Below are positions 52,201 to 61,560 of a stretch of DNA of 63,203 bases, in pieces. The notes beneath the pieces are model-generated. The model searched no databases and was not told where the DNA came from. It worked only from the letters and a program-made list of their open reading frames with translations. Position 1 is the first letter of the stretch. Every line of letters starts with the position of its first letter. The position numbers and the translations under genes are program-made. The DNA comes from an uncultured Blautia sp. (lineage in GTDB: Bacteria; Bacillota; Clostridia; Lachnospirales; Lachnospiraceae), in the NCBI GenBank assembly GCA_900542045.1, contig UQMI01000016.1, positions 1-63,203 on the forward strand. Reading direction: 5' to 3'.

Positions 52201-54090
52201 ATGAAACGGAGATTGGAAGAAAGTTATGATATTGTAGTGGTGGGAGCCGGACATGCAGGATGTGAAGCGGCTCTGGCAGGTGCAAGACTGGGATTGCAGA
52301 CAGTTTTATTTACAGTCAGTGTGGACAGTATTGCGCTAATGCCGTGCAATCCGAATATTGGCGGAAGCTCCAAGGGACATCTGGTACGGGAAGTAGATGC
52401 CCTGGGAGGAGAAATGGGAAAAAATATTGATAAAACATTTATCCAATCCAAAATGCTGAATCGCTCCAAAGGACCGGCAGTGCATTCCCTCCGGGCCCAG
52501 GCGGACAAGCAGGCATACAGTACAGCCATGCGCCAGACACTGGAAGAAACGGAGAATCTGACGATCCGTCAGCAGGAAGTAGTCCGGCTCCTGGCAGAAG
52601 AAGGAACGATCACGGGTGTAGAAACAGCGTCCGGCGCCATTTACCACGCAAAAGCAGTAGTACTCTGTACGGGAACCTATCTGAAGGCAAGATGCATTTA
52701 CGGAGATGTAAGCAATTATACCGGACCGAATGGTCTGCAGGCCGCCAACCATCTGTCCGATTCTCTGCGGGAGCTGGGAATCGAACTGTTTCGTTTTAAG
52801 ACAGGAACACCGGCCAGAATTGATGGAAAGACTATTGATTACAGTAAGATGGAGGAACAGTTCGGAGATGAGAGAATCGTGCCTTTTTCCTTTTCCACAG
52901 ATCCGGAATCGGTGCAGAAGGAACAGGTGTCCTGCTGGCTGACTTATACTAATGAGAAGACCCATGAGATTATCCGGGAAAATCTGGACCGGTCGCCGCT
53001 GTTCTCAGGTATGATCGAAGGAACCGGTCCCCGGTACTGTCCTTCCATAGAAGATAAAGTAGTGAAATTCGCAGACAAGAACCGTCATCAGGTTTTTATT
53101 GAGCCGGAAGGACTTTATACCAATGAAATGTATGTGGGAGGAATGTCCAGTTCTCTGCCAGAAGATGTGCAGTATGCCATGTATCATACAGTTCCCGGAC
53201 TGGAAAATGCCCGTATTGTGAGAAATGCCTATGCCATTGAATATGATTGTATCAATCCCAGACAGCTGAATCCCACACTGGAATTTAAGAATATCAAGGG
53301 TCTTTTCAGTGGAGGCCAGTTCAATGGAAGCTCTGGATATGAAGAAGCAGCGGCCCAGGGATTGATTGCGGGGATCAATGCGGCCATGAAGATAAAGGGC
53401 GAAGAAATGCTGATCCTGGACCGCTCAGAGGCATACATAGGGGTTCTGATCGATGATCTGGTAACGAAGGAGAATCATGAGCCATACCGTATGATGACCA
53501 GCCGGGCAGAGTACCGTCTTCTGCTGCGTCAGGACAACGCAGATCTCAGACTTCGGGAAAAAGGACACAGAGTAGGGCTTGTGGACGATGCCGCTTATGA
53601 GAAAGTCCTGGAAAAACAAAAGCAGATCGAAGCCGAAATCCAGCGTGTGTCCCATGTAAATATCGGTGCTTCCAGAGAAGTACAGGAACTGTTGGAAAGG
53701 TATCAGAGCACACCTCTGAAAAATGGAATTACATTGTCAGAACTGATCCGCCGGCCGGAATTGAATTATGAGATTCTGGCGCCGCTGGATAAAGACAGAC
53801 CCTCGCTTCCCTGGGATGTACGGGAGCAGGTTAATATTAACATTAAATACGATGGTTATATCCGCAGACAGTTAAAGCAGGTAGAACAGTATAAAAAACT
53901 GGAATCAAAGAAAATACCGGAAAATATGGACTATGAAGACGTAAAAGGATTGCGGATTGAAGCAAAACAGAAACTAAATCTGTACCGGCCGGTTTCCATT
54001 GGACAGGCATCCAGAATTTCAGGAGTTTCGCCGGCAGACATTTCTGTTCTTCTGGTTTATATGGAACAGATGTACAAGAAGGAATCGTAA
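52201..54090 (+). CDS. mnmG: tRNA uridine-5-carboxymethylaminomethyl modification enzyme MnmG
   Basis: A 629-residue FAD/NAD-binding enzyme, partner of MnmE. Rossmann motif [17 protein letters not shown] near the N-terminus, the CNPNIGG motif, and the conserved TRAEYR-like block ([15 protein letters not shown]). GGAGG precedes the ATG at 52201 by eight bases, 14 bases after the mnmE stop. The longer frame starting 30 bases earlier is rejected. Confidence 0.97.
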   Translation: MKRRLEESYDIVVVGAGHAGCEAALAGARLGLQTVLFTVSVDSIALMPCNPNIGGSSKGHLVREVDALGGEMGKNIDKTFIQSKMLNRSKGPAVHSLRAQADKQAYSTAMRQTLEETENLTIRQQEVVRLLAEEGTITGVETASGAIYHAKAVVLCTGTYLKARCIYGDVSNYTGPNGLQAANHLSDSLRELGIELFRFKTGTPARIDGKTIDYSKMEEQFGDERIVPFSFSTDPESVQKEQVSCWLTYTNEKTHEIIRENLDRSPLFSGMIEGTGPRYCPSIEDKVVKFADKNRHQVFIEPEGLYTNEMYVGGMSSSLPEDVQYAMYHTVPGLENARIVRNAYAIEYDCINPRQLNPTLEFKNIKGLFSGGQFNGSSGYEEAAAQGLIAGINAAMKIKGEEMLILDRSEAYIGVLIDDLVTKENHEPYRMMTSRAEYRLLLRQDNADLRLREKGHRVGLVDDAAYEKVLEKQKQIEAEIQRVSHVNIGASREVQELLERYQSTPLKNGITLSELIRRPELNYEILAPLDKDRPSLPWDVREQVNINIKYDGYIRRQLKQVEQYKKLESKKIPENMDYEDVKGLRIEAKQKLNLYRPVSIGQASRISGVSPADISVLLVYMEQMYKKES

Positions 54091-54092
54091 GA

Positions 54093-54827
54093 ATGGAAAA
54101 AAAAGAATATATATATGAAATAGAGAAATTTAAAAAAGAAGCGTCTCAGTTTGGAATTTCCCTGACAGAACAGCAGACGGATCAGTTTGTTACGTATTAT
54201 GAGATGCTGGTGGAAAAAAATAAAGTAATGAATCTTACTGGCATTACGGAATTTTCCCAGGTATTAAAAAAACACTTTGTGGACAGTCTGGCAGTGGCAA
54301 AAGTAGTAGATCTGCACAAGATCTCTGCAGGAATCGATATCGGGACCGGAGCCGGATTTCCCGGGCTGCCTCTGAAAATTGCATTTCCTCATCTGCAGAT
54401 CACACTGCTGGATTCTCTGAAAAAGAGGCTGGTCTTTCTGGACGAAGTGATTCAGGAGCTTCAGTTGTCCGGCATTTCCACACTGCACGGGCGTGCGGAA
54501 GATTTTTCAAGAAACGGAGATTACAGAGAACAATATGATTTCTGTGTTTCCAGAGCAGTGGCGAATCTGTCCACGCTGTCAGAATACTGTCTTCCCTATG
54601 TGAAAACCGGAGGAATTTTTGTATCTTACAAGTCCGGAAAAGTACAAGAAGAAATGAAACAGTCGGAAAATGCTGTAAAACTGTTGGGAGGAAAGCTGGA
54701 AGAACCGGTACTTTTTTCGCTGCCGAATTCTGATATCGACCGTTCATTTGTAATTATAAAAAAGATAAAAACAACTCCAAAAAAATATCCCAGAAAAGCC
54801 GGTGTGCCGGGAAAAAATCCTTTATAA
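54093..54827 (+). CDS. rsmG: 16S rRNA (guanine-527-N7)-methyltransferase
   Basis: A 244-residue methyltransferase modifying G527 of 16S rRNA; loss gives low-level streptomycin resistance. SAM motif DIGTGAGFPGLPLKI and catalytic-region motif SRAVANLSTL are present. Starts two bases after mnmG. It ends before a strong terminator (54844-54898). In many Firmicutes parA/parB follow; here an ABC exporter does. Confidence 0.95.
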   Translation: MEKKEYIYEIEKFKKEASQFGISLTEQQTDQFVTYYEMLVEKNKVMNLTGITEFSQVLKKHFVDSLAVAKVVDLHKISAGIDIGTGAGFPGLPLKIAFPHLQITLLDSLKKRLVFLDEVIQELQLSGISTLHGRAEDFSRNGDYREQYDFCVSRAVANLSTLSEYCLPYVKTGGIFVSYKSGKVQEEMKQSENAVKLLGGKLEEPVLFSLPNSDIDRSFVIIKKIKTTPKKYPRKAGVPGKNPL

Positions 54828-54843
54828 GATCGAGTGGTATGGA

Positions 54844-54898
54844 AACCCTGTCAAGAAGCATATATCTATTGATATGGCTTGTTGGCAGGGATTTTTTT
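54844..54898 (+). terminator. Terminator of the rpmH-rsmG operon
   Basis: CCCTGTCAA...TATC pairs with GATA...TTGGCAGGG, a roughly 20-bp stem with minor mismatches, followed by seven Ts. Confidence 0.9.
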
Positions 54899-55012
54899 CT
54901 GCCTTCCGTTTCACAGAAAATTCACTTGTTAAACACAGATTAATCCCAGATTAAACACAAACATTTTATAAAATAAAGTACATTTGAAAAAAAGAATAAA
55001 GGAGGGAGTCAT

Positions 55013-55999
55013 TTGATTACAGTCAGAAATTTAGTGAAAAAATATGGAGATCATTTGGCTGTAGACAATTTGTCATTTGAAGTGGAGGATGGACAAATTT
55101 ATGGCTTTCTTGGACCAAATGGTGCAGGAAAAACAACTACTATGAATATCATGACGGGTTATACGGCTTCAACAAGCGGTGAGGTAATTATCAATGGTCA
55201 TGATATTTTGAAAGAACCGGAGCTTGCAAAAAAATCAATTGGTTATTTGCCGGAGCTTCCGCCTTTATACTATGAGATGACTGTTTTAGAATATCTGAAA
55301 TTTGCGGCAGAGTTGAAAAAAATACCAAAAGATCAGAGAAGCAAGCAGATTGCAGAAGTTATGGAAATGGTCCAGTTGATGGATATGAAAAACAGACTGA
55401 TCCGAAATCTTTCCAAAGGATATAAACAGAGAGTGGGTCTGGCACAGGCAATTCTGGGATATCCGGAAATTATTATTTTGGATGAACCTACAGTGGGGTT
55501 GGATCCAAAGCAGATCATTGAAATACGGGATCTGATCCGGAATCTTGGAAAAAAACATACGGTAATTTTAAGTTCTCACATTTTATCAGAAGTAAGTGCT
55601 GTCTGTGATTATATCATGATCATTTCTCATGGAAAGCTTGTGGCCAGCGATACGCCGGAAAATCTGGAACGTATGGCTGCTGGAGGAAATACCATTGAAG
55701 TTGTAGTGCGCGGGGATAAGGAAGGTGCAGAAAATGTGTTTAAGGCCATTCCCGGCATCGCGCATCTGGAATGTAAAGTTTCAAAAGAGGAAGAACATGC
55801 TGTAGAGGCCAGGATCCAGATGGATAATTACGATATCCGGGAAGAATTGTTCTATCGCCTGGCAGAAGCCAGATATCCGATTTTGAGGATGCAGTATGTA
55901 AGTATGTCTCTTGAGGATGTATTCCTTGAACTGACAGAAGATGAGAAAGAAACAGAGGAAAGGGAGCAGGAGGAATTGGAAAATGTCAGCAATTTATAA
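55013..55999 (+). CDS. ABC transporter ATP-binding protein (GldA-like)
   Basis: A 328-residue single-domain ATPase with Walker A GPNGAGKT (34-41), Q-loop LPELPPLYYEMT, signature LSKGYKQRVGLA, and Walker B IIILDEPTVGLD. A C-terminal 90-residue extension follows the core. It starts at TTG (55013) after GGAGGG. It forms an exporter with the permease and the two auxiliary proteins that follow, similar to the Gld/NatA groups. Substrate is unknown. A tandem TTAAACACA repeat lies in its promoter gap (about 54928-54960). Confidence 0.9.
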   Translation: MITVRNLVKKYGDHLAVDNLSFEVEDGQIYGFLGPNGAGKTTTMNIMTGYTASTSGEVIINGHDILKEPELAKKSIGYLPELPPLYYEMTVLEYLKFAAELKKIPKDQRSKQIAEVMEMVQLMDMKNRLIRNLSKGYKQRVGLAQAILGYPEIIILDEPTVGLDPKQIIEIRDLIRNLGKKHTVILSSHILSEVSAVCDYIMIISHGKLVASDTPENLERMAAGGNTIEVVVRGDKEGAENVFKAIPGIAHLECKVSKEEEHAVEARIQMDNYDIREELFYRLAEARYPILRMQYVSMSLEDVFLELTEDEKETEEREQEELENVSNL

Positions 56000-56846
56000 A
56001 AAAGAATTAAGAGGCTATCTTACATCAATGATTGGATATGTATTCATATTTCTGTTGTTAATACTGGTTGGTGTTTATTTTACAGCGTACAATATTGATG
56101 GAGCATATCCTGAATTAGAGACAGCTTTAAGCGCCGTTACTTTTGTATTTCTTATTGCAGTTCCCGTTTTAAGTATGCGTATATTAGCAGAAGAAAGAAA
56201 GCAGAAGACAGATCAGATGCTTCTTACAGCTCCCGTAAAAATTTATGAAATTGTAATCGGAAAATATCTGGCTCTGGAAACTATTTTTTTGATTCCATTG
56301 ATCATAATATGCTTTTATCCGTTGATCATGGGTAATTATGGATCAATTTCCTATACTTCTGCATATACAGGGGTGTTTGGATTTTTTCTTCTTGGAAGTG
56401 CACAGCTTGCCGTCGGTGTATTTTTATCTGCTGTTACAGAAAGTCAGGTAATTGCAGCTGTATTAACTTTTCTCGTTCTATTTGTCAGTTACGTGATATC
56501 AGGAATTTCTTCCTTTATACCGGATTCTGCGTCTGGTTCTGTATTTATTCTGGCAGTTCTGATCATGATACTGGCTCTTGTAATTTATTCAATGATTCAG
56601 AATGGAATCATTTCAGTAATTATAGGGCTTGTTCTTGAAATTATTTTGTTTGCTGCTTACTTCATTAAATCCAGTGCATTTGAAGGAGCTGTTCAGGATA
56701 TTTTAAACGTTTTCGATATTACAGCTCATTATGATAACTTTACGAATGGTCTGTTTGATATTCAGGGAATCGTATATTTCCTGTCTATTATCGGAATCTG
56801 TTTATTTTTGGCGATACAGTCGATCAGTAAAAGACGTTGGAATTAG
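55983..56846 (+). CDS. ABC transporter permease (GldF-like)
   Basis: A 287-residue protein of the ABC-2 family with six hydrophobic segments. AGGAGG lies nine bases before the ATG at 55983, and the gene overlaps the ATPase gene by 17 bases, so they are translationally coupled. The block PVLSMRILAEERKQKTDQ is seen in Gld-type permeases. It probably forms the membrane channel. Confidence 0.87.
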   Translation: MSAIYKKELRGYLTSMIGYVFIFLLLILVGVYFTAYNIDGAYPELETALSAVTFVFLIAVPVLSMRILAEERKQKTDQMLLTAPVKIYEIVIGKYLALETIFLIPLIIICFYPLIMGNYGSISYTSAYTGVFGFFLLGSAQLAVGVFLSAVTESQVIAAVLTFLVLFVSYVISGISSFIPDSASGSVFILAVLIMILALVIYSMIQNGIISVIIGLVLEIILFAAYFIKSSAFEGAVQDILNVFDITAHYDNFTNGLFDIQGIVYFLSIIGICLFLAIQSISKRRWN

Positions 56847-56858
56847 GAGGGGAGAAAC

Positions 56859-58346
56859 GTGAAATTCAAATTAAAATTAAAAAGAAAAAAGCCTGGCAAA
56901 AAATTTAGTCTGAAGGAATTTATAAATGGAATTAACAGAAAAACCTTAAAAAACGGTTCCTACAGCGTGGCAATCACTGCTGTTGTGATTGCAGGGGTAG
57001 TATTAGTAAATCTGATCATTGGAGAAATTCCTGCCAGTGCCAGACAGATTGATGTAACTGAGCAGCAGTTATATACAATAACGGAAGATACAGAAACTTT
57101 ATTGGATGGACTGGAGGAAGAAGTAACAATTTATCATGTGGTCGAGAGCGGAAACGAAGATGAAACAATTACAAAACTGCTGGAAAGATATGAAGATGCC
57201 AGTTCCAATATTACCGTAGATGAAATCGATCCGGTACTTCATCCTAATTTTACATCAGAATATACAGACAGCGATGTGGAAGACAACAGCCTGATTGTTG
57301 TATGCGGGGATAAGAATCGAATTGTCAATTACAGCGATATGTATGAATATGAAATGGATTATTATACTTATTCATACAGTATGACCGGCTTTGACGGAGA
57401 GGGACAGCTGACCAGTGCCATAAACTATGTAACAACAGAAAATATGCCGGTAATCTATACTCTGGAAGGACATAATGAACAGTCTCTAGGTTCTTCTCTG
57501 ACAGAGTTGATCGAAAAAAGCAATATAGAAATCCAGTCTTTGAATTTACTTACCAGTGAAAGCGTACCAGAAGATGCACAATGCCTGATCATCAATTCTC
57601 CTGCATCGGATATTTCTGAAGATGAGAGAGATAAGATTTTGGAATATCTGGAAAATGGAGGAAAAGCCATGATCTTTTCCGATTATATCACAGAGGATAT
57701 GACAAACTTTGATTCTCTTTTGGAAAATTATGGTGTTATGAGAGAAGATGGGATTGTAATAGAAGGAGATAATCAGCATTATGCGGCAGGAATGCCTTAT
57801 TATCTGATTCCAACAGTAGAATATACGGAGATTTGTCAGGAAGCGTATTCCAGCGGAAAATATGTTCTGGTGCCTATGGCACAGGGAATTACAACTTTGG
57901 AAAATGTGAGGGATACACTTACGGTAGAAGAACTTCTGACCACTTCTGACAGTGCATATTCAAAAGTAGACATTCAGAGTCAGACGCTGGAACAGGAAGA
58001 GGAAGATATTTCAGGCCCGTTTGCTCTTGGAGTTTATATTACAGAAACGGTGGAAAGTGAAACACAAACACAGGTAGCTTATTTTTCTTCTTCTTTTCTT
58101 GCGCAGGATGAAGTAGATCAGATGGTGAGCGGCGGAAACAGTGAGATGTTAATGGAAGTTCTGAGTTATATGTGCGGCACAGAGGATGTGGAGACGGTCA
58201 GCATTCCATCTAAAAGTTTATCTGTTTCGTATCTTACCTGGACAGAGTCTTCAGCAAGTTTCTGGAAAATAGTGACGATAGGGGTTATCCCAGCGGTATT
58301 TTTGTTAAGCGGTTTTTGTGTATGGTATAAAAGGAGAAGACAGTGA
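56859..58346 (+). CDS. GldG family ABC-transporter auxiliary membrane protein
   Basis: A 495-residue protein with N-terminal (about 37-57) and C-terminal (about 470-488) transmembrane helices around a large extracellular domain of the GldG/ABC_transp_aux type. YTITEDTETLLDGLEEEVTIYHV at the start and MPVIYTLEGHNEQSLG in the middle are family-like. GTG start after AGGAGGGG. It probably associates with the ABC exporter complex. The extracellular part is strongly acidic. Confidence 0.85.
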   Translation: MKFKLKLKRKKPGKKFSLKEFINGINRKTLKNGSYSVAITAVVIAGVVLVNLIIGEIPASARQIDVTEQQLYTITEDTETLLDGLEEEVTIYHVVESGNEDETITKLLERYEDASSNITVDEIDPVLHPNFTSEYTDSDVEDNSLIVVCGDKNRIVNYSDMYEYEMDYYTYSYSMTGFDGEGQLTSAINYVTTENMPVIYTLEGHNEQSLGSSLTELIEKSNIEIQSLNLLTSESVPEDAQCLIINSPASDISEDERDKILEYLENGGKAMIFSDYITEDMTNFDSLLENYGVMREDGIVIEGDNQHYAAGMPYYLIPTVEYTEICQEAYSSGKYVLVPMAQGITTLENVRDTLTVEELLTTSDSAYSKVDIQSQTLEQEEEDISGPFALGVYITETVESETQTQVAYFSSSFLAQDEVDQMVSGGNSEMLMEVLSYMCGTEDVETVSIPSKSLSVSYLTWTESSASFWKIVTIGVIPAVFLLSGFCVWYKRRRQ

Positions 58347-59914
58347 TGAGCAAAAAAGGTTGGAAATTATTGACAGGTCTTCTTGTACTTTCTCTTCTTT
58401 TGGTTTCTTATTTTGTGTTGAAAAATAAAAACCAGGAAGAAACGGAAGAGGAAGAGGTTTATCTTTTGGACATCGAAACAGAAAATGTTACAAATTTAGA
58501 TATAAAGAATGGAGATTCCACAATTTCTTTTGCAAAGGAAGAGGATAATTGGACAGTTTCTGGTGAAGATGGATTTCCGCTAAATGAAACGGAATTAGAA
58601 AATGTGCTGACGGATTTATCTGAATTAAGTGTAGAAAAGACTTTGGAGGATATAGATGATCTGTCTGAATTTGAATTGGACAGTGCAGATAAAACGGTTA
58701 CTATCCAAATGGATGATGGAACGGAACATGTGATTACTGTAGGAATGGAAAATACTTCCTTAAGCCAGTATTATATTACCATTGATGGAGAACAGCCGGT
58801 ATATCTGGTGGAGACAGGAAATTTATCATTTTTGGATAATGATCTATACAACTACGCGCAGACAACAGAATTTCCGGTGATAGCGTCCAGTGAGATACGG
58901 ACAGTAAATGTAGAAACAGCAGATAGCACCTATCAGTATATATATGAAGGAGTAGAAGGAAGCAACAGCTCCTGGTCAGTAAGCGAAGATGGAGAGGCAT
59001 ACGAAGCTGCAGACAGTTCTGTGATCAGTGATATTAATACTTCTATCAACAGCCTGTCATATACTGAAATGGTAGATTATAACTGTCAGGATAAAACGCA
59101 ATATGGTTTGGATGATCCTACAGCTGTGATTACCATTCAATATGAAGTGGAGGTGGAAGAGGAGGATTCATCAGAAGATAGTTCGGAAGACGATTCCGGG
59201 GATGAGGAAGATACAACAACAACGGAAAGCCGTCAGGTAATTCTGTATGTAGGAAGTGAAAATGATAATGGATACTATTATGTAAGTCAGGATGATTCCA
59301 ATGAGGTATACACTGTTTATACAGATACTATAAATACGATTATAAGTGAGGATTATTCTTCTCTTTTGGACACTACGGTAAGTTATGTGGCAATGTCTGA
59401 CCTGGAAAATCTTAGAATTGTATCTGATGGAGAAGAGTATATTTTAGAAACAGTGGAAGAAACGACAGAAGAAGAGGAATCTGATGCGGACAATGCATCA
59501 GAAAGCGAAAGTACCTCGGACTCCGAAAATACAGACAGTACGTCAGATAGTGAAGACACTGCAGATTCAGAAAGTGAAGATGATACATCTACAATCATGA
59601 AATATTATGTAAACCAAGAAGAGGTAGAATCTGGAGATTTTACAACATTTTATTCTAAATTGATTACCGCAGGCGGTCAATCTCGGGATGACGGTTTGAG
59701 TGAAGAAGGATTAACCTGTGATTTGGAACTTCATTTTACTGAAACAGATGGGACCGTAACAGATGTTTATTATTATCCATATGATACAAATTTCTATCTT
59801 GCTGTAAATGGAGAAAAGAAATTGCTCGTCAATAAAATGAATGTGAAAGAAATAAAAGACACGCTGGTGGAATTGGCATCAGGGACAGAAAATACGGAAA
59901 GTGCAGAGGAATAA
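58346..59914 (+). CDS. DUF4340 domain-containing exported protein
   Basis: A 522-residue membrane-anchored protein with one N-terminal helix (about 7-26). The extracellular part has repeats of the DUF4340 fold, with pairs such as VTNLDIKNGD and IRTVNVETAD. Two acidic Ser/Asp/Glu-rich inserts lie at about 268-298 and 380-420, the second with serine-aspartate/glutamate runs. Its ATG overlaps the GldG-like stop by one base. It probably completes the exporter complex. Function is unknown. Confidence 0.82.
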   Translation: MSKKGWKLLTGLLVLSLLLVSYFVLKNKNQEETEEEEVYLLDIETENVTNLDIKNGDSTISFAKEEDNWTVSGEDGFPLNETELENVLTDLSELSVEKTLEDIDDLSEFELDSADKTVTIQMDDGTEHVITVGMENTSLSQYYITIDGEQPVYLVETGNLSFLDNDLYNYAQTTEFPVIASSEIRTVNVETADSTYQYIYEGVEGSNSSWSVSEDGEAYEAADSSVISDINTSINSLSYTEMVDYNCQDKTQYGLDDPTAVITIQYEVEVEEEDSSEDSSEDDSGDEEDTTTTESRQVILYVGSENDNGYYYVSQDDSNEVYTVYTDTINTIISEDYSSLLDTTVSYVAMSDLENLRIVSDGEEYILETVEETTEEEESDADNASESESTSDSENTDSTSDSEDTADSESEDDTSTIMKYYVNQEEVESGDFTTFYSKLITAGGQSRDDGLSEEGLTCDLELHFTETDGTVTDVYYYPYDTNFYLAVNGEKKLLVNKMNVKEIKDTLVELASGTENTESAEE

Positions 59915-59987
59915 TTAACAAATGATTGCATTGATATTTTAAAATGTATATCACAGAAATAAATATGCACAATTAGAATGTAAAAGA

Positions 59988-60047
59988 AAAAGAGTTATCA
60001 ACAATTATAGGATTTTTTCCAGACAAATGTTGATAACTCTTTTTTTA
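59988..60047. terminator. Strong bidirectional terminator
   Basis: AGAGTTATCAACA (59991-60003) pairs exactly with TGTTGATAACTCT (60028-60040), followed by seven Ts; the reverse side also has an A-rich arm. It ends the Gld-like operon. Confidence 0.93.
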
Positions 60048-60258
60048 TTTTACAGGAAAGTGGAATACTCAACCTTTTAATCACCGTATAAAATATTCTG
60101 TGGAAAGACAAAAACAGGCACGCCCTCGGTAACCTTATTAAAATGGTGGAGGCTGCAATATAGCGGTATGAAGATAATTATTTATAAAAAGATTTTCACA
60201 CACCGCTATGCAGTTTTCTGCGATACCAGAGTCCTTTTACAAATACCGGGTACAATTT
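60048..60258. other. Intergenic stretch with imperfect inverted repeat
   Basis: No gene is supported. ATAGCGGT (60160-60167) and ACCGCTAT (60202-60209) are exact complements separated by 34 bases, flanked by CTGC and GCAG with a two-base offset. The purpose is unknown. Confidence 0.5.
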
Positions 60259-61212
60259 TTAAAAGAAAATACCGATTTGTTCCATGAAAACGTCTGGTTT
60301 TTCCATATGTGGGAGATGTTTTGTCTGGGCAATCGATGCTGTTTCGATTGCCGGATTCAAATTGATATACTCCTGTGCAATTGTACCTTCGTCAGTTTCC
60401 TTATCCCCTGTGATTAGATAAATGCTGTTGTCGATGGATTTGAGGCCATGGATAATGTTAAGATTAATGTAATGGGAAACAAGGCTGGAATACAGATATT
60501 TGGCATTCTGGCTGTTTCTGTGTGATCCCTCGTAGTAAGCATCTACCATATCGTTAGTGACATGGAAGGGATTAAAGAAGTATTGTTCCATAAATAAATT
60601 TTGTATATTTTCCTGGCATGTGAGCATGTGATAAATCAATGTACCAAATACGGGAATTTCGATAGTAAATTTCAAAAGTTTTCGTTTTTTATTTGGCATA
60701 GATTTTAAAGAATCAATACTTGGAGGATTTATAAGCATCAGTTTTCCAAAAAGTTCTTTTTCATTATGACATGCCATAATGGTAAATGAAGAAGAAAATC
60801 CGCTGGCAATGATATCCGTTTTTTCTTTGATAACATTTTTTATGAAATCACAGACCAGTTGAACATAAATAAAATTTGTATATGTAATCTTCGGTTTGTC
60901 GGAACGTCCGCAGCCTAATAAATCAATTGTATAAACTGTATGTTCCTGCCTGAGATGCTTTACAATCTGTTCCCATTCGTACCCGGAAGAGCCTGGAGTT
61001 AAATCGTGAATCAGCAGAATAGGGCTGCCGGTACCCTGTTTCGTATAATAAATTCTTCCAAATCTCCAACGGTAAAAATTTTTATCAGATATGTGGAGCA
61101 TATCTTTTAAAACTGCAGTTGCAGCTATAGTTTTATTGATTACATGTATAATTGCAGTAGCTGTTGCTGTTAAAACAGCAAGAGTGACTAATTTGTGACG
61201 GTGTTTTTTCAT
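60259..61212 (-). CDS. Membrane-anchored alpha/beta hydrolase
   Basis: A 317-residue alpha/beta-hydrolase with one N-terminal hydrophobic helix (about 8-30). The oxyanion HDLTPG block, the LLGCGRSDKP block and a C-terminal HLPHMEKPD with the catalytic His are typical. The nucleophile elbow reads GFSSS, in place of the usual GxSxG. GAGAGGAGC precedes the ATG. A promoter (61303-61331) and an overlapping palindrome suggest regulation. The substrate is unknown. Confidence 0.85.
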   Translation of the reverse strand: MKKHRHKLVTLAVLTATATAIIHVINKTIAATAVLKDMLHISDKNFYRWRFGRIYYTKQGTGSPILLIHDLTPGSSGYEWEQIVKHLRQEHTVYTIDLLGCGRSDKPKITYTNFIYVQLVCDFIKNVIKEKTDIIASGFSSSFTIMACHNEKELFGKLMLINPPSIDSLKSMPNKKRKLLKFTIEIPVFGTLIYHMLTCQENIQNLFMEQYFFNPFHVTNDMVDAYYEGSHRNSQNAKYLYSSLVSHYINLNIIHGLKSIDNSIYLITGDKETDEGTIAQEYINLNPAIETASIAQTKHLPHMEKPDVFMEQIGIFF

Positions 61213-61302
61213 TTATATTGCTCCTCTCGTTCGTTTTTTGAATCAGTGCATCTTCAAAAGAAACAATGTCTTTGAAATAAAAAATATTTACAGTATGTTT
61301 TT

Positions 61303-61331
61303 ATTATACGTCAATTATGAAAAACTATCAA
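61303..61331 (-). promoter_or_regulatory. Promoter of the alpha/beta hydrolase gene
   Basis: TTGATA (61326-61331) and TATAAT (61303-61308), 17-base spacer, minus strand. The -35 overlaps one arm of a palindrome at 61329-61351. Confidence 0.75.
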
Positions 61332-61351
61332 TGTTCTTTTTTGGAACATTG
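61329..61351. promoter_or_regulatory. Candidate operator palindrome
   Basis: CAATGTTC (61329-61336) and GAACATTG (61344-61351) are perfect complements with a seven-base spacer. The palindrome overlaps three bases of the -35 box, a usual place for a repressor or activator. Confidence 0.6.
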
Positions 61352-61479
61352 TGTCGAAAATTGTATCTGACGGATAGATTGAAGTATGATTCGATTCACC
61401 AGCTTTAAAAAGCTTTTTTCAGAGTGAGAGTAACAGAGATTCTGTTATGGACAGCGGGAATATATGCAGAGATAGAACA

Positions 61480-61522
61480 AAAATCCTCTGTATATAAGAA
61501 AATTTCTTATGCAGAGGATTTT
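61480..61522. terminator. Terminator of the PTS-IIC-like gene
   Basis: AAAATCCTCTG and CAGAGGATTTT with an inner arm ATAAGAAA/TTTCTTAT, followed on the minus strand by TTTTTG. It lies downstream of the PTS-IIC-like gene. Confidence 0.88.
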
Positions 61523-61560
61523 ATGATATAGATTATTTTGAGATATATGAAAGAGAGCTT

